DNA from: Atopsyche davidsoni
Taxonomy: Eukaryota; Arthropoda; Insecta; Trichoptera; Hydrobiosidae
Reading direction: 5' to 3'
DNA: 64,000 nucleotides
Assembly: GCA_022113835.1 (NCBI GenBank)
Contig: JAILWY010000018.1
Coordinates: forward strand, 15,973,501-16,037,500
The notes beneath the pieces were generated by a model. The model saw nothing but the letters and a program-made list of their open reading frames with translations. It was not told the origin of the DNA and did no database searches. This document shows, one piece after another, positions 63,804 through 64,000 of the stretch; the stretch's first letter is position 1; every line of letters begins with the position of its first letter. A program made the position numbers and the translations under genes.

Positions 63804-63835
63804 TTCGGAGAACTGTCGTCCAACTGTTCTCCGAA
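63804..63835. repeat. Nested inverted repeats near the window end
   Basis: TTCGGAGAAC (63804-63813) pairs exactly with 63826-63835. The loop segment CGTCCAACT (63818-63826) is also the exact reverse complement of AGTTGGACG at 63870-63878, so two mutually exclusive hairpins are possible. Confidence 0.55.
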
Positions 63836-64000
63836 TTGATCTCCCGTTTTGTCGGCAAAAACGCAAAAAAGTTGGACGTCACAGGCTCTTACAGGTGACC
63901 TAATACGACCGACCGATAAATTGAAACATGTGTAACGCTATTGAGCAGATTTTTTTAAATTAAATGACAGTATTCAAATGTTATAATTTATCTGTGGGTT

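Larger units (their letters stand above)
55398..64000. other. Region upstream of gene E, no confident gene
   Basis: About 8.6 kb, AT-rich. It contains a microsatellite (59004-59037), GC-richer islands near 57420-57575, 59130-59270, 61640-61790 and 63090-63290, a TATAAATA on the plus strand at 61524-61531, and an inverted repeat at 63804-63835. An exon-like stretch (59130-59250, minus) and a weak RR-1-like peptide (57343-57410, minus) are discussed as findings. No complete gene could be assembled. Confidence 0.45.

Overview
The window is AT-rich insect genomic DNA, most likely from a moth or butterfly. It is eukaryotic: genes are split by GT/AG introns, promoters carry TATA boxes, and there is no operon structure. 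The assignment rests on five recognisable RR-1 (Rebers-Riddiford, chitin_bind_4) cuticular protein genes, one with the layout of lepidopteran pupal cuticle proteins. All five lie on the minus strand and together resemble the cluster that Drosophila carries at 49A (resemblance judged from memory, not searched).

Layout in window coordinates; minus-strand genes read from high to low. Gene A, 663-5069: 215 aa, four exons, Cpr49Ac-like, with DGRY/DGKY repeats ahead of the RR-1 domain. Gene B, 9167-18293: five exons, one of 6.8 kb, predicting a 2,372-aa secreted Ser/Asn/Lys-rich protein with a short RR-1 domain at its C terminus. Gene C, 24674-25515: 124 aa, two exons. Gene D, 34198-40699: 132 aa, four exons. 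Gene E, 49740-55242: 196 aa, five exons, pupal-cuticle-protein-like with a Gly/Asn-rich tail. In each gene a first coding exon of only 9-24 nt is spliced in phase 0 to the exon carrying the rest of the signal peptide. Genes A, C, D and E have the same TATAAATA box; gene B has TATAAAG. Products should be secreted by epidermal cells and bind chitin in the procuticle; the cluster arrangement suggests related stage-specific regulation (inference).

Between and inside the genes is AT-rich DNA with mobile-element debris: a three-copy hairpin MITE family (3154, 29894, 54423), a tRNA-derived SINE-like element (32632-32845), and next to it a perfect 166-bp palindrome made of two opposed copies of the SINE tail. 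Gene E carries a 139-bp intronic tandem duplication, and the presumed 3' UTR of gene D a 7-bp minisatellite. Several short GC-rich islands (19.0, 31.0, 45.6, 46.5, 47.5, 48.5, 57.5, 59.2 and 63.1 kb) look exon- or promoter-like but could not be assigned to a gene.

The most unusual items are the giant RR-1 protein with its internal repeats and possible alternative first exons, and the zero-spacer palindrome. No rRNA, convincing functional tRNA, CRISPR array or intact transposase gene was seen. Exon boundaries come from reading splice sites and phases by eye; no alignment was run.
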